The notes under the pieces are model-generated. The model was not told where the DNA came from. It saw nothing but the letters and a program-made list of their open reading frames with translations, and searched no databases. Positions 14,872-17,946 of a stretch of 17,946 nt of DNA are shown piece after piece; positions within the stretch are counted from its first letter, which is position 1; each line of letters begins with the position of its first letter. The position numbers and the translations under genes are program-made. The stretch comes from ANME-2 cluster archaeon. Its GTDB lineage: Archaea; Halobacteriota; Methanosarcinia; Methanosarcinales; Methanocomedenaceae. The stretch spans positions 1 to 17,946 of the forward strand of contig JAKRWB010000189.1 in NCBI GenBank assembly GCA_022353185.1, given 5' to 3'.

Positions 14872-14949
14872 TGCAGATTTCTCCTAAAAATTGTTTTACA
14901 ATCAGGATTAACAGATATATATTTTTCCCATGCACAATCCTAAATGCCA

Positions 14950-15243
14950 TTATCCTACACAGAACATCTGTGCATGGGGCACGCCGCCGATGTCAATTAC
15001 ACAGGCTGAATCTATAGCACCACATTTTATGGCAATATCAACACTACGCTCACCCACAATATTTGCGGTGGTAGCTTCCAGCAGTGCTGTTTGTACCTGT
15101 GTAGTATCTGCCAGTTCACCCTTATAAAATTCTTCGTCGATATCCAACTTTAAACCATTACTTTTCAGGGTCTTGCCGATGAGTTCCCTGTCACATACTG
15201 TTAGCAATATAGATTCATCGGTTTCGTATATCTTGATGTACAT
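14950..15243 (-). CDS. DUF424 family protein
   Basis: 97-residue archaeal protein. The pattern VCDRELIGKTLK, then LDIDEEFYKGELAD, LLEATTANIVGERSVDIAIK and IDIGGVPHAQMF is that of DUF424 (COG2412), a family of unknown function found almost only in archaea and suspected of RNA or translation links. It lies 40 bases downstream of mcm and 78 bases upstream of the coiled-coil pair, so it could be part of one transcript. Length is complete for the family. Confidence 0.9.
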   Translation of the reverse strand: MYIKIYETDESILLTVCDRELIGKTLKSNGLKLDIDEEFYKGELADTTQVQTALLEATTANIVGERSVDIAIKCGAIDSACVIDIGGVPHAQMFCVG

Positions 15244-15283
15244 AATCTATGCACTTCTCATGGACTATTAAAGTTAATGGTAT

Positions 15284-17371
15284 TCATGTAGTTTTCAAAA
15301 ATCCATTACTGGGTTCAAAAATAGAACCTTCACGCTTCAGTCTTTTGATGAAATCTTCTGCCTTATCTTCATCCATTCCTGCTTCCACAGCGCGCAGTAT
15401 AACTTCGCTTTTCGGCGCCTTTCCATCATGGTCCTGCTGCAATTCACGAATGATATCCCGGATAAGTTTGGCCTTGTCACGCTGGCTTTTTGCCATGCCT
15501 GTATTGATCATATCGGAATCCAGTTTTCCGGTTTCCGGGTCTGTCATTACCTGTTTGAGACTTTCATTAACAATCCTGATAATACGGTTAACGTCAGTGG
15601 TGGTTACGGTATTACTTAGCCTCATTTTGGCTGAAGCCTCTGCCAGGCGCACCAGGGCCTCAAGCTGCCTTGCTGTTACTGGAATTGGTGAATTGGTGTC
15701 GCCTCCCTGGCTCCTGAGATTAAGGTAAAAATCAATTATCATCTGTCGGGAATCGTCTTCAAGCACAGGGAATATGTGGCGCTTCGAATATGCAATGTAT
15801 TTGCGCAACATTTCGGGCTTAATGGATGGCTGGACGACCTCCATAGCCGTTTTTATCTCCTCCAACGTGACTTTGGAAGACTTTACGTTTTTGTACTGGG
15901 CATCAATCTCACCGGCATAGTGCCCCCTCAAAATATGTTCTGCAATATTTGTATCACGCTGTATGTTTGTTTCATCTGTCAGTATGAATATCAGGTCAAA
16001 CCTGGATATCAGTGCCGGGGGCAGGTTGATCTGTTGAGCAATGCCCTCATAGCGGTCGAACCGACCGAATTTTGGATTCGCTGCACCCAGCAGGGCACAC
16101 CTGCTCTGCAGGGTTGCCATGATACCAGCCTTTGCAATACTGATGGTCTGCTGTTCCATAGCTTCGTGCAGGGCACTTCTATCCTCTTTTGCCATCTTGT
16201 CCATCTCATCCACGGCAGCCATTCCCTTATCAGCTAATACGAGGGCACCGGCCTCAAGCGTCCAGCGTCCGTCCCCAAACTCGTCCTTGACTGCAGTTGC
16301 AGTAAGACCGGCAGACGTGGTACCCTTACCTGAAGTATAGATACCCCGTGGTGATAACTTAATAGCATAACGCAACAGCTGTGACTTGGCAATACCCGGG
16401 TCACCCACCAGCAGCATGTGAATATCCCCCCGTATTCTTGCCCCATCCGGCAGGTGTTTCGGCACACCGCTAAACAATTGTAACGCCATGGCCTCCTTAA
16501 TCTCATCATACCCAAAAATGCTGGGAGCAATGGACCCGATTATTCTGTCATAAACATCAGGAGAACGTCCCATTTCCTCGATCTCCTTTACATCTTCCAA
16601 TGTAATTTTTATTTCATCGAATTCGTGGTCTTCCCGTTCAATGGACTGACCATCCAGTACAAGGTCAAAAAAGGTACTTTTAACAATGCCTTTCTCCCTC
16701 TGGTAGCTTCTCAGTATGCCTGAAATGGTCACCCGGTCACCAGGGGCCACCTGCCCTACAAGATCATCTTCAATATCAACATCCAGGGTCTGTGGCTGTT
16801 CACCGCCTCTAAGGTCTTCAGGAGATTCCTGGATCCTGAGTTTTTGGGCATCAACAAACGTGGACTCTTTGATAAGCAACCTGAACGGACCCTGCCTACC
16901 GCACTGCTCATTGTCACAATCAAAAGGTGTTGAGAACTTACTTCCATTCTGGGGTAATTCAGTAATGTGCCCGCATTTCTGGCATTCAAAAGCTGCTGTG
17001 ATAAGTTTTGGTCTTACCTCTGTGGCTTTCCTGATAATACCGGTAACGCTTATTAATTTTGAAATATTATCGCTTCTAAGCTGCCTTATCTCAACATCAG
17101 TGGGAAGATTGACGATCCTGACATGGGTATCATCCAGTGTTACATCCATAGGCAAATCAATATTGTTCAGCGCCATGTTGGCATGCCGCAGCACATTATC
17201 AGGAGTTTCCAGTAATTCACTCGCAAGCTCAATACTATATTTTTCTATATCAGGATATTCGATAATCAGGCTTTTGCGCTCAGGATACTCTCCTGCCAAA
17301 GAAAGCAGCTGCTCAAAATAATAACGTTTTATGAATTCTTCCCATGTAATTTCTGATGAATTATCTGCCAT
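15284..17371 (-). CDS. mcm: Replicative minichromosome maintenance helicase MCM
   Basis: 695-residue archaeal MCM, the hexameric 3'-5' replicative helicase. The N-terminal A domain is followed by an OB/zinc region with Cys130, Cys133, Cys152 and Cys157. The AAA+ domain has Walker A GDPGIAKSQLL (323-333), a pre-sensor GKGTTSAGLTA, Walker B with the DEMDK box (388-392) and the arginine finger SRFD (456-459). The last 65 residues are the winged helix, ending NGFLKTT. AAGGT lies about 7 bases before the ATG. No intein or frameshift is seen, and the length is usual for euryarchaea. It is the first gene of the apparent mcm - DUF424 - coiled-coil set. Confidence 0.97.
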   Translation of the reverse strand: MADNSSEITWEEFIKRYYFEQLLSLAGEYPERKSLIIEYPDIEKYSIELASELLETPDNVLRHANMALNNIDLPMDVTLDDTHVRIVNLPTDVEIRQLRSDNISKLISVTGIIRKATEVRPKLITAAFECQKCGHITELPQNGSKFSTPFDCDNEQCGRQGPFRLLIKESTFVDAQKLRIQESPEDLRGGEQPQTLDVDIEDDLVGQVAPGDRVTISGILRSYQREKGIVKSTFFDLVLDGQSIEREDHEFDEIKITLEDVKEIEEMGRSPDVYDRIIGSIAPSIFGYDEIKEAMALQLFSGVPKHLPDGARIRGDIHMLLVGDPGIAKSQLLRYAIKLSPRGIYTSGKGTTSAGLTATAVKDEFGDGRWTLEAGALVLADKGMAAVDEMDKMAKEDRSALHEAMEQQTISIAKAGIMATLQSRCALLGAANPKFGRFDRYEGIAQQINLPPALISRFDLIFILTDETNIQRDTNIAEHILRGHYAGEIDAQYKNVKSSKVTLEEIKTAMEVVQPSIKPEMLRKYIAYSKRHIFPVLEDDSRQMIIDFYLNLRSQGGDTNSPIPVTARQLEALVRLAEASAKMRLSNTVTTTDVNRIIRIVNESLKQVMTDPETGKLDSDMINTGMAKSQRDKAKLIRDIIRELQQDHDGKAPKSEVILRAVEAGMDEDKAEDFIKRLKREGSIFEPSNGFLKTT

Positions 17372-17520
17372 TTCTAAACCTTTGGTTAAGTCAAACTAGC
17401 ATATGAATGTTCTGGAAAAGAGCGGACTGAAAGTATTATCGCTACTGGTTTTACTGGAGTGGAAACAAAGGGGGGTTAATATTTATAATGAAATATTTTA
17501 ATAATATATTTTGTTCGTAG

Positions 17521-17553
17521 GTATACGAAATATATGTATACAATAAGTGTATA
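17521..17553. promoter_or_regulatory. GTATA(C) repeat set upstream of mcm
   Basis: GTATAC occurs at 17521-17526 and 17536-17541, and GTATA again at 17549-17553, spaced 15 and 13 bases apart. Each GTATAC is palindromic. The spacing could suit repeated protein binding before the mcm start, or simply reflect AT-richness. Tentative. Confidence 0.3.
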
Positions 17554-17731
17554 AATAGGTTAGTTGGTACAAGCGAGATTTTTACCTTTTTAATCCAAGT
17601 TTCCCACCCCAAAACCAAAATCACTATCGTATGGATGCATGCTTCTAAATTATGGAGTTCGTGGCTGCAATAATCGTACATTCTGCATCAGTAATGGGTA
17701 TCCCGGTCTCGCTGGGTGAGGGGGAATTCAT

Positions 17732-17790
17732 CGCAAAGTGCGCAAAGAACGCAAAGACATTGTTGCTTTATCTTTGCGTCCTCTGCGGTA
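17732..17790. repeat. GCAAAG tandem/inverted repeat element
   Basis: Three consecutive 9-mers beginning GCAAAG (GCAAAGTGC, GCAAAGAAC, GCAAAGACA) are followed by TCTTTGCGT at 17771-17779. ACGCAAAGA (17749-17757) and TCTTTGCGT are perfect 9-bp arms around a 13-base loop, and pairing continues imperfectly outward. Similar GCAAAG/CTTTGCG strings are, as I recall, common dispersed intergenic repeats in various prokaryotes, so this is probably a copy of such an element. Confidence 0.55.
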
Positions 17791-17946
17791 TAATATTGCT
17801 TAAGTAATATATTTTAACTGCCATGGCATCTCTCCACTCACAACAACTCAATACAACTCCCCCAACCCAACATCCAGCACATCCACACCCATCCCAGATT
17901 AGCAGAAGCATGTCCGGGCAGTCGGGTAAGTGCTTCAAGAGGGGGG

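Larger units (their letters stand above)
17372..17946. other. Right-edge region, no assured gene
   Basis: This 575-base stretch upstream of mcm holds an AT-rich tract on the minus strand (TATA-like TTATAAAT near 17482-17489) that may be the mcm promoter, a GTATAC repeat set and a GCAAAG hairpin element. It also has a possible 51-codon plus ORF (17652-17807, starting MEFVAAIIVHSASVMG) running through that element. A minus-strand frame (17768-17944) is open to the window edge. None can be called a gene on this evidence. Confidence 0.5.

Noticed and set aside
17451..17681. Minus-strand 76-codon ORF
   Set aside because: It is AT-rich, Tyr/Ile/His-rich, has no ribosome-binding site and overlaps the likely mcm promoter.
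1..17946. tRNA or rRNA genes
   Set aside because: No cloverleaf, T-arm or rRNA-like conserved string was recognised on either strand by eye. A covariance-model scan would settle it.

Overview
This window looks like chromosomal DNA of a euryarchaeon. The markers are an archaeal MCM helicase, FtsY, prefoldin alpha, ribosomal protein L18Ae, the archaeal GTP cyclohydrolase MptA (tetrahydromethanopterin route), the PCNA-linked repair protein NreA, a DUF424 protein and ribose-1,5-bisphosphate isomerase. A ccmE/ccmF pair means the cell makes c-type cytochromes. Together with MptA and a CxxC-x17-CxxC mini-protein, this points to the Methanosarcinales and relatives (cytochrome-containing methanogens or ANME-type methanotrophs). 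That placement is inference; no 16S or mcr gene is present.

Layout. 1-236: no gene seen. 237-1866 (minus): nreA and a UPF0175 putative antitoxin. 2042-4681 (plus): a cytochrome c maturation cluster, ccmE - small four-helix membrane protein - ccmF, with a 15-bp palindrome in its promoter. 4755-6088 (minus): pcm overlapping a HVO_0476-type zinc-finger gene. 6089-6361: a non-coding gap unusually rich in stem-loops. 6362-7885 (minus): an RGG/CxxC mini-protein, a 49-residue protein and ribose-1,5-bisphosphate isomerase. 7957-8796 (plus): larE. 8850-11674 (minus): mptA, then L18Ae - prefoldin alpha - ftsY, tightly packed. 11901-13205 (plus): a coiled-coil protein with an in-frame 60-bp tandem repeat. 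It faces a minus-strand cluster mcm - DUF424 - coiled-coil - coiled-coil (17371 to 13272) across a hairpin at 13221-13250. 17372-17946: non-coding, with GTATAC repeats and a GCAAAG repeat/hairpin element; one reading frame open to the right edge weakly recalls a transposase.

Most of the window is core information processing and cofactor metabolism: replication (mcm), repair (nreA), protein targeting and folding (ftsY, pfdA), protein repair (pcm), pterin synthesis (mptA), AMP/RuBP metabolism (isomerase) and nickel-pincer cofactor or other sulfur insertion (larE). I see no phage, CRISPR or defence island. The parts least explained by known families are the CcmE with a CxxxF heme-attachment motif, the small protein between ccmE and ccmF, the three coiled-coil genes next to mcm, the stem-loop-rich gap at 6089-6361, and the repeat-bearing right edge.
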